Assembly: GCA_023249255.1 (NCBI GenBank)
Contig: JAHFCY010000025.1
Location: forward strand, 1-19,096
Source: Candidatus Lindowiibacteriota bacterium
Lineage (GTDB): Bacteria > Lindowbacteria > 2-12-FULL-62-27
Length of the DNA stretch: 19,096 nt
Direction: 5' to 3'
The translations under genes were made by a program, and so were the position numbers. This document shows positions 5,357 through 13,266 of this stretch, in pieces; position 1 is the stretch's first letter, and each line of letters starts with the position of its first letter. The notes under the pieces were generated by a model that was given only the letters and a program-made list of their open reading frames with translations, was not told the DNA's origin and searched no databases.

Positions 5357-7354
5357 ATGAAAAAAGACGTCATTTTTGGTTGTTTCCTTGCATTTATCGC
5401 ATTCATTCAGCCGGCATTTTCAGCCGATTCCGACATGCGGATCACAGAAATTGCCGCCGCGCCGATTTCCGCCGAGGAATGGGTCGAGATCTACAATCGC
5501 GGCAGTGCCGATGTGAACGTCAGCGGTTGGAAATTCTGGGAGTCCGCCACGAACCACGGCCTGTCGCTGATTCAAGGGTCGACGACGATCCCCGCCGGCG
5601 GATACGCCGTCATTTGCAACAACGAAACCTCCTTCCTCGCCGCCAATCCGGGATTCAGCGGGACCTTGATCGACGCCTCCTGGTCGAGCCTTTCGACGAC
5701 CGGCGAGGAAATCGGATTGAAAACGTCGGCGCTCACCGCGATCGAAATCTTCACCTATCCGGCGACGACCGCCGGTACGCTGGAGCGGGTCAACGGCGAC
5801 TGGGCCGATTATACTTCGGCCAACTGGAAGCAGTCCCAAGTCGCCAAAGGCACACCTGCCAAGGTCAACGACGATTACTGGTTTCATTTCTATACGAATG
5901 AGCCGTCCAACTCGAAGAACATCGACATCCCCCTCGTGAACCTCATCGACTCGGCCACGACCCGGATCTACGCCGCGATCTACGATTTGACTCTCCAGAA
6001 TGTCTGCACGGGACTCGTCAAAGCGAAAGCCCGCGGAGTGGACGTCAAAGTCGTATGCGAATTCGACAATTACAATCCCAATTTCACCTATCTTGAGAAC
6101 AACGGCATCGTCGTCATCAAGGACAACTCGACTTCCTATGACATGCACAACAAATTTTTCGTGATCGATGACAAGGTCTGGACCGGATCATTCAATCCGA
6201 CCGTCAACGACAGGAGCAACAACGCCAACAACGCGATCTGGATTCGCGACAATTCGCTGGCCAATACTTTCACGGACGAATTCAACCAGATGTTCAACGG
6301 CTCTTTCCACAATGCCAAGACGGTCGACGCCAACCATATCTTCACCGTGGCCAATCAACCGGTCAAAGCGTGGTTCGGGCCCAAGGACAATCTCGAACAG
6401 AAGGTCAACACCGAGATCGACAGCGCCCTTCACACCCTGAATTTTGGAATATTCACGTTCACCCTCCCGTCCGTGGCCGCCAAGATTGATCAGGCCCGGG
6501 TTCAGGGCGTGAATGTACAGGGAATCTGCGACGCCGCCCAGGCCGCCAGCGTCTACGCCCAATACCAGCCGCTCAAGGATTCCGGTGTGAACATCCGCAA
6601 GGATGATTACAACACCAACCCCGGATTTTTCCATTGGAAAGGGTTCGTGGCCGACTATGCCGACCCGACATCCGATCCGACGGTCGTGATCGGTTCGGCC
6701 AACTGGACGAACAAGGCGCTTCCGGTGGCCGGCGGCGGGAACGATGAAAATCTTCTGTTCGTCATTTCCTACGATCTGGCGAACCGCTATTACGTCGCCT
6801 GGAAAAACGACTGGGACAAACACACGCAGGCCCCGGCAAGCCCGGCGGGCCACATCGTCATCAATCAATTCGCCAGCCGCGGCGCCTCTTCCGCTTCGGA
6901 CGAATTCGTCGAACTCTACAATCCGAGCGCCGCCAACATTTCGATCGCCAACTGGAAACTCCAGTACAAATCCTCAACCGGCGCAACCTGGAGCGACCGC
7001 GTAACGTTCCCGGCCGGCACGGTCATCAACGCGGGCAAATTCCGCCTGACCGCCAACAGCGCCGGTTACACGGCTCCGGCCTCCGGTGTGACCCCCGACA
7101 ACTGGTGGAGCGTCACGAGCGGCTCCGCGGATGACGGCCATTTCAGGGTCATCAGCGACACCGGCAGTGTGGTCGATCTCGTCGGCTACGGCACAACGGC
7201 CGACAGCCCGGAAGGCGCATCCCCCGCCCCCAGCCAGGGCACGACCGCGAACGGCAAATCGGTCAAGCGATTGACAGACGGCGGCGACTCGAACAACAAC
7301 GGCGCCGATTTCTCCGTCATCACCGCGCGAACCCCCCGGAACAGTTCGAACTGA
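5357..7354 (+). CDS. Exported phospholipase D-family protein with two lamin-tail domains
   Basis: A 665-residue secreted protein. The signal peptide (residues 1-23) ends in AFSA. Residues 25-165 form a lamin-tail-like beta domain (MRITEIAAAP, EEWVEIYNRG, VNVSGWKF). Residues 180-490 are a two-motif PLD domain: HNKFFVID (His264, Lys266, Asp271) and HWKGFVAD (His426, Lys428, Asp433), each followed by a GSFNPT or GSANWT turn. Residues 498-660 form a second lamin-tail domain (IVINQFASRG, DEFVELYNPS, ISIANWKLQY). Both catalytic HxKx4D motifs are intact, so it should be an active phosphodiesterase; in exported proteins with this layout a nuclease is more likely than a lipase, but the substrate is not visible. 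I chose 5357 because of the signal peptide and the promoter position. It appears to be a single-gene unit. Confidence 0.9.
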   Translation: MKKDVIFGCFLAFIAFIQPAFSADSDMRITEIAAAPISAEEWVEIYNRGSADVNVSGWKFWESATNHGLSLIQGSTTIPAGGYAVICNNETSFLAANPGFSGTLIDASWSSLSTTGEEIGLKTSALTAIEIFTYPATTAGTLERVNGDWADYTSANWKQSQVAKGTPAKVNDDYWFHFYTNEPSNSKNIDIPLVNLIDSATTRIYAAIYDLTLQNVCTGLVKAKARGVDVKVVCEFDNYNPNFTYLENNGIVVIKDNSTSYDMHNKFFVIDDKVWTGSFNPTVNDRSNNANNAIWIRDNSLANTFTDEFNQMFNGSFHNAKTVDANHIFTVANQPVKAWFGPKDNLEQKVNTEIDSALHTLNFGIFTFTLPSVAAKIDQARVQGVNVQGICDAAQAASVYAQYQPLKDSGVNIRKDDYNTNPGFFHWKGFVADYADPTSDPTVVIGSANWTNKALPVAGGGNDENLLFVISYDLANRYYVAWKNDWDKHTQAPASPAGHIVINQFASRGASSASDEFVELYNPSAANISIANWKLQYKSSTGATWSDRVTFPAGTVINAGKFRLTANSAGYTAPASGVTPDNWWSVTSGSADDGHFRVISDTGSVVDLVGYGTTADSPEGASPAPSQGTTANGKSVKRLTDGGDSNNNGADFSVITARTPRNSSN

Positions 7355-7369
7355 TCCCGACCCGCGGGA
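7355..7369 (+). terminator. Weak candidate terminator after the PLD gene
   Basis: TCCCG and CGGGA form a five-base stem with a five-base loop directly after the stop codon, followed by a pyrimidine-rich run with only short T stretches. It may be a poor intrinsic terminator. Confidence 0.3.
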
Positions 7370-7402
7370 CTTCTCCTTCTCTCGCCCGGTTTGAAATTCC
7401 AC

Positions 7403-7431
7403 TTAAAAAATTCGGATGCTCGTGCTATACC
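7403..7431 (+). promoter_or_regulatory. Candidate promoter for tRNA-Ser(TGA)
   Basis: TTAAAA (7403-7408) and TATACC (7426-7431) are spaced by 17 bases, about 35 bases upstream of the tRNA. Both boxes are only moderate matches. Confidence 0.4.
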
Positions 7432-7466
7432 GACCCGGAGTTTCGGTTTTAGATTCCCTGATTTTT

Positions 7467-7553
7467 GGAGGCGTTGCAGAGTGGACGAATGCACCGGTCT
7501 TGAAAACCGGAGTGCCCTCACGGGCACCGGAGGTTCGAATCCTCCCGCCTCCG
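7467..7553 (+). tRNA. tRNA-Ser (anticodon TGA)
   Basis: GGAGGCG pairs with CGCCTCC, with G as discriminator at 7553 and no encoded CCA. The stem CCGGT/ACCGG holds the loop CTTGAAA, giving anticodon TGA. The variable arm is a clear hairpin (GTGCCC, TCAC, GGGCAC). The convergent glycosyltransferase stop codon begins three bases after its end. Confidence 0.97.
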
Positions 7554-7555
7554 AT

Positions 7556-8701
7556 TCAAAAACGGTTCCGGTAGAGTTGATCTGTCCGATCCACCATTGA
7601 TTGGAGATCAAATTCGTCGCGCCAGGATGAGGCGGCGGTTTCGCCAAGCCGGGACAACTTCTGCGGATCGAGGAGAAGGTCGCTGATATAATTGGCGCAT
7701 CCGGCCGTGTCGCCGGGAGCGAACAAAAATCCGTTGACTCCGTCCTGAACGGCCTCGGGCGTTCCATCCACGGCTGTTGCGATCACCGGCACGCCGGCCG
7801 CAATCGACTCCAATACCGCGCGCGGCAATCCTTCCCACCGGGACGTCAGAAGCGTCAAATCCGAAGCGCGGACAATGTCCGGCACGTCCCGGCGCCATCC
7901 GAGGAGCCTGACGGTGTTCTGAAGACCGCAACGCGATATTTCGTTTTCGATCTCCCCGCGCAAGGATCCATCTCCCACCAGTAAAAAAAGAACTTTCTCC
8001 ACTTTTTGTCGAACCCGGTCGGCAACATCGACAAAATCCAGCGGCGATTTTTGGGGTTTGAGACAGGCGATCATGCTGACGATAGATCGATCCTGCTCGA
8101 CGCCGAGTTTCCGCCGCAGGCCGATTTTGTCCGCACACGCGCGAAAGAGTCCCGAGTCGATTCCCTCGCGGATGACGCGATACTGTTCAGGTTTGCCGAT
8201 CCCGGCCGCCAGACCCTTTTGCCGCGTCGCCTCGGACACCGCCACGATGACGTCCGAACACCGCGCGGCGCGGCGCTCGACGAGGACGAAAAGGCTGTGG
8301 GTGATGGCCGATTGCCGGTCGTGAAACCCCCATCCGTGCGCCGTGTGAAAAATGTTCGGCGTGGCGGCCGCGCGGGCCGCAAGCCTGCCGATGACGCCCG
8401 CTTTGGAACTGTGCGTGTGGACGATGTCGAACCGTTCGCGTTGAAAAATGCGTTTCAGTGAAAAATAGGCAAGAGAATCGTGAATCGGGCAGACCCGGCG
8501 AATCAGGGACGGAACAAAAATGCACCGATCGCCCAAGCAAGCGCGAACTTCCTCATCCAGGATTCCGCCCGGCCCGCAGATGAGATGTGTTTCGTAACGG
8601 TCAGCCGGAAGACGTTCCACCAGCGCAAGGGTGTTTTCCTGCGCGCCGCCCAATTCCAATTGCGTGATGACATGACAGACGCGAATGTGTTTTTTGCCCA
8701 T
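7556..8701 (-). CDS. Glycosyltransferase family 4 (GT-B fold)
   Basis: A 381-residue cytoplasmic retaining glycosyltransferase. The N-terminal half has the GT4 acceptor-side loop VCHVITQLELGGAQ (Gly18-Gly19) and FDIVHTHSSKAGVIGRLAAR. The C-terminal half has the donor-site signature E-x7-E in EGLPRAVLE (Glu290, Glu298) followed by AAGVPVIAT and GTPEAVQDGVNGFL. Related enzymes act in capsule, O-antigen or exopolysaccharide assembly; the actual sugar and acceptor are not visible. I chose the ATG at 8701, where the conserved beta strand begins shortly afterwards; an in-frame TTG at 8737 lacks a ribosome site. It lies 120 bases downstream of the FecR/TSP3 gene on the same strand and may be read from that promoter. 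Confidence 0.92.
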   Translation of the reverse strand: MGKKHIRVCHVITQLELGGAQENTLALVERLPADRYETHLICGPGGILDEEVRACLGDRCIFVPSLIRRVCPIHDSLAYFSLKRIFQRERFDIVHTHSSKAGVIGRLAARAAATPNIFHTAHGWGFHDRQSAITHSLFVLVERRAARCSDVIVAVSEATRQKGLAAGIGKPEQYRVIREGIDSGLFRACADKIGLRRKLGVEQDRSIVSMIACLKPQKSPLDFVDVADRVRQKVEKVLFLLVGDGSLRGEIENEISRCGLQNTVRLLGWRRDVPDIVRASDLTLLTSRWEGLPRAVLESIAAGVPVIATAVDGTPEAVQDGVNGFLFAPGDTAGCANYISDLLLDPQKLSRLGETAASSWRDEFDLQSMVDRTDQLYRNRF

Positions 8702-8775
8702 CGTCGGGATCGTATCCAAGGTTTGATGAACGGTCAAAAGAATAAACTAATCTGGCTGACCCACTATCCGACCCG

Positions 8776-8821
8776 AAAGTGTCAAAGTGTCAGAATGACC
8801 CCTTCTACTTCTACTGACTTT
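8776..8821. repeat. Small repeat cluster with a bulged inverted repeat
   Basis: Two tandem copies of AAAGTGTC (8776-8791) are followed by CAGAATGACCCC and two tandem copies of TTCTAC (8803-8814). AAAGTGTCAG (8784-8793) pairs with CTGACTTT (8814-8821) with a two-base bulge. It sits between the FecR/TSP3 stop codon and the GT4 gene, so it could be a mobile-type intergenic element or a transcript-end hairpin. Confidence 0.4.
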
Positions 8822-11800
8822 TTAGTGATGGAAGGGGTTGGGGTTGTTCGACCACGTGTGGTGATCCGGATCGGTTGATGTGGATTCTGAAACCATGCTC
8901 TGCGGCAACGGAGTATTGAAGTTGCCGTCATTCGGATCGTAAAACACCGTTCCCTGAAATGCCGCCTGCGGCGAATGGCCGTCACCGTCACCGTCCTGGA
9001 TGGTCTGGCCGCCGCCCGGCCAGCTGCCGCCCGTCATCGGCACCGTCCCGCCCACGTTGACGTAACCGGGTCCGGCGTAGGCGGTCATTTGGAAAGCTGT
9101 CGTCAGCGTCCAGGGGGGGCCGCCATTTCCTCCGGTGACCGATCCTGCCCGATCCGGGTTGAAATATGTGCGGAATCCGTCCGTATGCTGGTCATATCGA
9201 ACGCCCAGCGTGGCATCGTATTGATTGCCCATGCCCGTCACGATCAGCCCGTGCGACCGCGCCGGCTGTGACCACTTGTTGCGAGGGTCGGTGTGGTTGA
9301 AATATTCTTCGATTGCTGAAAACCCGTCGGCGTCGGCATCGGATGAAGCATCCGACGCGGAACTGGAAGACAAACCATTTGCGTCCTCCCAGATATCCGG
9401 GAGCATGTCCATATCGGCGTCGGTACTCGCATTGGTGGGACGCTGCGTAAGCGTCTTACTGGGTTCAGGCCCGCTTCTGCGCGGATTGGATCCCGCGTTA
9501 TACTCGTCTTTATTTGTAAATCCATCGCCGTCGGGGTCCGTCAGCCCGTTTGCGGTCATCAATCCATCCGCGTCGTTGTTGGGATTCAGGCCGTATTTGC
9601 GTTCCCACGCGTCGTTCATTCCGTCACCGTCCAGGTCCGACTCGGGCTTGTTCGGTTTGGAATTTGCGCTCTTGGGGTCGGACCCGTCGATGAACTCCGA
9701 CACGTTTTTGTATCCGTCGTTGTCGAAATCTCCCGCCGCATCCGCCGCATTGTTCGGATTAAACCCGTTGGCGACTTCCCAATTGTCGGGCATCTCGTCG
9801 TGGTCGGCGTCCGCGACGGTGACGCTTCCCGGATTTGACGCGGCCGAATGCGGGTCGGTTCCGTTCTGGAATTCCTGCTTGTTCGTGTATCCGTCGCCGT
9901 CGGGATCGGTCGTCGGGTTCACGGTCATCGATCCATCCACGGAGCTGTTCGGATTGAATCCATTCGCGATCTCCCAGTTGTCGGGAAGCCCGTCCATATC
10001 GACGTCGACGATCGTGACCGTGCCGGGAGTCGAGGTCGCAAGGAGCGGATTGGACCCGCTCTGAAATTCCTGGAGATTGGAATATCCATCGACATCGAAG
10101 TCCGTGGAGGCATCGGCGGCGTTGCTTGGGCTGAATCCGTTGGAGATCTCCCAGTTGTCGGGCAGTCCGTCATGGTCGGCGTCGCCGCTTGTCGAAGCGC
10201 CGCTGGTCGCGGGATTGGAACTCGAATTTTTCGGATCTGTCCCGATTTGAAATTCCTGAAGATTCGTATACCCGTCGTTGTCGTAGTCGCTTGAGGCGTC
10301 GTTTGAGTTCGGATTAAACCCGAACGCAATTTCCCAGCTCGTCGGCATCCCGTCGCCGTCGGCGTCGGAACTGGCCGCGCCGGGCGTGGACGAGGCCGAC
10401 TGCGGATCGGAGCCGCCAAAAAACTCGTTGATGTTGATCACGCCGTCGTGGTCGAAGTCCTGGTTGGCATCCGGGAAATTTGAATTGAGACCGTGCGCAA
10501 TTTCCCAGTCGTTGGGCATCCCGTCGCCGTCGTTGTCCACAAACGTCACGCTCGACGCATACGGAACGCTGTAAGACGAAGTCGGGCTGGAATGGCCCGT
10601 GAATTCCTGAAGATTGGTATATCCATCGCCGTCGAGATCGCCGGAAGCGTCCAGCGCACTGGCCGGATTGAGGCCGTTCGCCCTTTCCCAGTCGTCGTAC
10701 ATGCCGTCTTTGTCGATGTCCGGATCCAGCGTGGAGGGATTGAAAAGAAGACCGTTTCCGTTCGGGTCAAGGTTTAAATTCTGAGTTAAAAAGGAGCTGA
10801 CGATATTGGTGACAGGTATAAATCCTTGGCCCGCAATATTCACCGATGCCACACCGCCGACAGTTTGAAGGGTCGGGAAGGATGTCGCGCTTTTTGGATT
10901 CGTTCCCGCGCCGAATTCAAGAATGTTCGGATATCCGTCCTTGTCTGCATCCCGCGAGGCGTCGGACGGATCGTCCGGATTCAGCCCATTGGCCAATTCC
11001 CAGTCGTTGGGCATGCCGTCATGATCGCGGTCAAGCATATTCCCGCTCAATACATTCGGGTCCACCAGCGGCCCCGGGCCGATGAGACCGCCGCCGGGAG
11101 CCGGGCCAATGGGAGACAACGGCCCAATTTGACCCAGAGGACCAGGACCGCCGGGACCAAGACCAATGGGACCGAGGACAAGCGGAATAATCGGAACAAC
11201 ATTCGGGCCTTGTCGCCCATTATTTTCCGCAGAAAATCCAGACTGACCATTTCCAAGACTGCTCACAGGACCAAACGCGCGGGCAAAATCAAATGGCCCG
11301 CCAATCGGACCGCCTGCCGGGCCGGCAATCGCAGGTACACCCGGACCTCCTCCGACAGGCCCGCCCGGAATCGGAGCGCCCGGAACACCCGGAGCGCCGA
11401 TGGGTGATCCTGCCGGACCTGCAGTGACTCCGGGAATCGGAGCCCCGACAACCGGCTGTTGGGGAACACCCGCCGGTGCGCCGCCAAACGGCGCGCCCGG
11501 ACCAGCTGCAGCAACAAGACCCGGAACGGTCGCGAGGAGCGCAGCCATTCCTTGCATCGGATTGCCCGCCGGACCGCCGGCTGGACCGACACCTGCGGCC
11601 GCAGGAACACCGCCAACTCCGGGTACGGCTCCAGCGGCAGACGCCGCGACCATGGCTTCCATCCCCTTCACCGCAGGTTTCGCGGCCTCCGGCGCCGCGC
11701 CCGGACCGGCAGCGTCGCCAACCGGCGCGCCCACAGCAGGTGCGGGGGCGCCCGGCGCAGGTGCAATAGGCGCAACATCGGCACCGACGACTGGAACTTC

Positions 11801-12592
11801 AGGGATCGTGAGAGACGACGCAATCGCCGCAAACGATCCGAACCCCTGTTCAATCGCCGCGGCCGCTTCCGGCGACGCTCCGCCGGCTATCGCGATATCA
11901 GACATCACAGCGCGCGCTTCTTCTGTCGGCGCGGCGCCGGCGGCGATCTGCGCCACCACCGATGCCGACGCGCCGGCTTTTTCAGCCGCCTTGGCCGCCG
12001 CCTCCCGGACTTCCGCGGACGGCGGAATATTCAGAATCTGTTGAATCGCCGGCGGCAGTTTGTCCGCCTGAACCGGCGCAACGTACCCGGCGCCCTCCGA
12101 GATCGTGTTGACCGCGCCAACGCCCGGCGTGTAGGCGCACTCAAGAACAGTCCCGCGAATGCCGGCAACAGAAGAAGGTGTAGTCACAGTAAATTTATTG
12201 GCTTTTCCACTTTTTTTATCGACGTCTGATTTGATCTTGCCAACCTGGAGAAAGACTTCTGAAAAAAACTGGTCCTTGGTTTCGTAATTCCGGCCGACGG
12301 AAAACTGGGCGAGAGGTTCGACGTCCGTCTTGCTGTTCGCAAACGCGATCTGAGCCTTGCCGTCGACTCCCGATGCAACCTGGTCGCCGGATCCGATCTC
12401 CATGCCCTCTTTAGCCTGGACCCACTCCTGCGTTCCGAATTTCTGGACTTCGACCGTACCTTCAATTTTACTGAATTTTCCCACCATGGGTTTGACATCC
12501 GGTTTATCATCCGCGGCCGACGAAATGCCCGCCGGGATCAAAAATGCCGCAAGCAGGAAAAATATCGTCACCAGGAACCGGATCTTTTTCAT
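8822..12592 (-). CDS. Large exported protein: FecR domain, Gly/Pro-rich region, nine TSP3-like calcium repeats
   Basis: A 1256-residue exported protein. The signal peptide runs to about residue 26 (ISSAA). Residues 38-150 are a FecR-type domain (KIEGTVEVQ, GSGDQVASGVDGKAQI, TTPSSVAGIRGT). Residues about 170-340 are Ala-rich, and residues about 340-515 are a Gly/Pro/Ala low-complexity stretch without a strict collagen triplet. Residues about 521-1110 hold nine thrombospondin type 3 / EF-loop-like repeats of the form DxDxDGxPDxWE-x-ANGxNP, DxDxDGYTNLQEF, GTDP. The last 145 residues end in a GGSWPGGGQ and DGDGDGHSP segment. The Asp spacing fits calcium binding. No membrane anchor, LPXTG or PEP-CTERM tail is seen. 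The start at 12592 has GAGGTG eight bases upstream. Probably a calcium-stiffened surface or matrix protein; FecR domains of this exported kind are of unknown function. Confidence 0.88.
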   Translation of the reverse strand: MKKIRFLVTIFFLLAAFLIPAGISSAADDKPDVKPMVGKFSKIEGTVEVQKFGTQEWVQAKEGMEIGSGDQVASGVDGKAQIAFANSKTDVEPLAQFSVGRNYETKDQFFSEVFLQVGKIKSDVDKKSGKANKFTVTTPSSVAGIRGTVLECAYTPGVGAVNTISEGAGYVAPVQADKLPPAIQQILNIPPSAEVREAAAKAAEKAGASASVVAQIAAGAAPTEEARAVMSDIAIAGGASPEAAAAIEQGFGSFAAIASSLTIPEVPVVGADVAPIAPAPGAPAPAVGAPVGDAAGPGAAPEAAKPAVKGMEAMVAASAAGAVPGVGGVPAAAGVGPAGGPAGNPMQGMAALLATVPGLVAAAGPGAPFGGAPAGVPQQPVVGAPIPGVTAGPAGSPIGAPGVPGAPIPGGPVGGGPGVPAIAGPAGGPIGGPFDFARAFGPVSSLGNGQSGFSAENNGRQGPNVVPIIPLVLGPIGLGPGGPGPLGQIGPLSPIGPAPGGGLIGPGPLVDPNVLSGNMLDRDHDGMPNDWELANGLNPDDPSDASRDADKDGYPNILEFGAGTNPKSATSFPTLQTVGGVASVNIAGQGFIPVTNIVSSFLTQNLNLDPNGNGLLFNPSTLDPDIDKDGMYDDWERANGLNPASALDASGDLDGDGYTNLQEFTGHSSPTSSYSVPYASSVTFVDNDGDGMPNDWEIAHGLNSNFPDANQDFDHDGVININEFFGGSDPQSASSTPGAASSDADGDGMPTSWEIAFGFNPNSNDASSDYDNDGYTNLQEFQIGTDPKNSSSNPATSGASTSGDADHDGLPDNWEISNGFSPSNAADASTDFDVDGYSNLQEFQSGSNPLLATSTPGTVTIVDVDMDGLPDNWEIANGFNPNSSVDGSMTVNPTTDPDGDGYTNKQEFQNGTDPHSAASNPGSVTVADADHDEMPDNWEVANGFNPNNAADAAGDFDNDGYKNVSEFIDGSDPKSANSKPNKPESDLDGDGMNDAWERKYGLNPNNDADGLMTANGLTDPDGDGFTNKDEYNAGSNPRRSGPEPSKTLTQRPTNASTDADMDMLPDIWEDANGLSSSSASDASSDADADGFSAIEEYFNHTDPRNKWSQPARSHGLIVTGMGNQYDATLGVRYDQHTDGFRTYFNPDRAGSVTGGNGGPPWTLTTAFQMTAYAGPGYVNVGGTVPMTGGSWPGGGQTIQDGDGDGHSPQAAFQGTVFYDPNDGNFNTPLPQSMVSESTSTDPDHHTWSNNPNPFHH
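9262..11032 (-). repeat. Nine in-frame TSP3-like coding repeats
   Basis: Each unit is about 55-65 codons and contains an acidic DxDxDG loop, a DNWEIANGFNP-type helix cap, a second DxDxDG loop and a YTNLQEF-GTDP ending. Units 1 and 2 are separated by about 48 unrelated residues, and units 6 and 8 carry an insertion with an NPTTDPDGDG or NGLTDPDGDG loop. Unit 9 is more divergent: the DG of its first loop is DM. Confidence 0.85.
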
Positions 12593-12690
12593 CGATATAC
12601 ACCTCGTCCTTTTTTTTATCGCGCTGGCTCTATGATCGGCTTTCGGCTGATACCTGATACTATGTAGTTTAATATTAGTGTGTATATCGA
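12592..12690. promoter_or_regulatory. Perfect 11-base inverted repeat spanning the FecR/TSP3 promoter and start codon
   Basis: TCGATATACAC (12592-12602) overlaps the ATG and the bases just before it; its exact reverse complement GTGTATATCGA (12680-12690) lies in the spacer between the -35 and -10 boxes. This is the layout of a two-operator repression loop, but that is inference. Confidence 0.4.
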
Positions 12691-12700
12691 CGGGAATCAA
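12672..12700 (-). promoter_or_regulatory. Candidate promoter of the FecR/TSP3 gene
   Basis: TTGATT (12695-12700) and TAATAT (12672-12677) on the minus strand are spaced by 17 bases. The -35 box lies right behind the terminator of the preceding gene. The leader would be about 73 bases. Confidence 0.5.
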
Positions 12701-12701
12701 G

Positions 12702-12727
12702 AAAAAAGTGTGTGATCTTGGTCACAC
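12702..12727 (-). terminator. Rho-independent terminator after the small exported protein gene
   Basis: On the minus strand GTGTGA, loop CCAAGA, TCACAC and then AC plus six T form a six-base stem with a U tract, starting a few bases after the TAG stop at 12730. Confidence 0.75.
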
Positions 12728-12729
12728 TG

Positions 12730-13266
12730 CTACTTTTTATCAGCGGCCGCGGCTTTCTGCTGTTCATTGATCTCCTTGATTCGGACGAGAAGACCGAGCA
12801 GATCGTTGCCGCTCAGGGTCTGGCCGAGAAACGAATTCGGCGGGATGATCCCCATATCCACCGCCTCTTTCAGGGCATACCGCTGTTTATCGGGAAAAAA
12901 ATTATACATGAACGATTTGCCTTTGATCCCCATGGCCTTCATCAGCATGTGCGCGGCGCTGCCCATGGTCAGCGTCTCGTCTTTTCGTTTGACTATGGCT
13001 TTTGGAAAATGGACTCCCACCTTGTCGAGTGAAGCCATTTCATCCGCAAGCGGCATTAATTCCTGCGACCCGCCTTTATCCCGGGCGATGGCCCGGATGG
13101 CGTCTTCGATGGTCGCCGCCGGCTTTCGAGCCAGAAGCCGGTAGAACATGGTTTTACTCGACATGGGGGCCGACGCTTTCTGTTGCGGCTCCTCCGTCGC
13201 CGCCGACCAGCCCGACACCCCGATCAACACAGCCACACCCGCCAGAAAAATGGGGACGGTTCTCAT
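12730..13266 (-). CDS. Small exported protein of unknown function
   Basis: I do not recognise a family. The 178 residues begin with a signal peptide (MRTVPIFLAGVAVLIGVSGWSAA), and the mature part is mainly helical. It contains RLLARKPAATIEDAIRAIAR, a central segment around KVGVHFPKAIVKRKDETL, and a C-terminal YALKEAVDMGIIPPNSFLGQ followed by a charged tail ending in KAAAADKK. No cysteine is present. The start at 13266 has GAGGAAG four bases upstream. Strikingly, both that ribosome site and the start codon with the first codons lie inside a REP-like palindrome. It sits 61 bases after the outer-membrane barrel gene without a promoter that I can see, so the two are probably co-transcribed up to the terminator. 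The signal peptide argues that this odd start is genuine. Confidence 0.75.
   Translation of the reverse strand: MRTVPIFLAGVAVLIGVSGWSAATEEPQQKASAPMSSKTMFYRLLARKPAATIEDAIRAIARDKGGSQELMPLADEMASLDKVGVHFPKAIVKRKDETLTMGSAAHMLMKAMGIKGKSFMYNFFPDKQRYALKEAVDMGIIPPNSFLGQTLSGNDLLGLLVRIKEINEQQKAAAADKK

Noticed and set aside
9225-11032. CRISPR-like or intergenic repeat array
   Set aside because: The repeats are in-frame protein units of about 55-65 codons with varied DNA, not short identical repeats with spacers.
11400-12229. Ala/Gly/Thr-rich plus-strand frames near 11400-12229
   Set aside because: They are complements of the low-complexity part of the FecR/TSP3 protein, where biased codons keep several frames open.
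12709-12730. Sigma-54 promoter in TTGGTCACACTGC near 12719
   Set aside because: The GG and GC pairs are only seven bases apart instead of ten, and the sequence is explained by a terminator hairpin.
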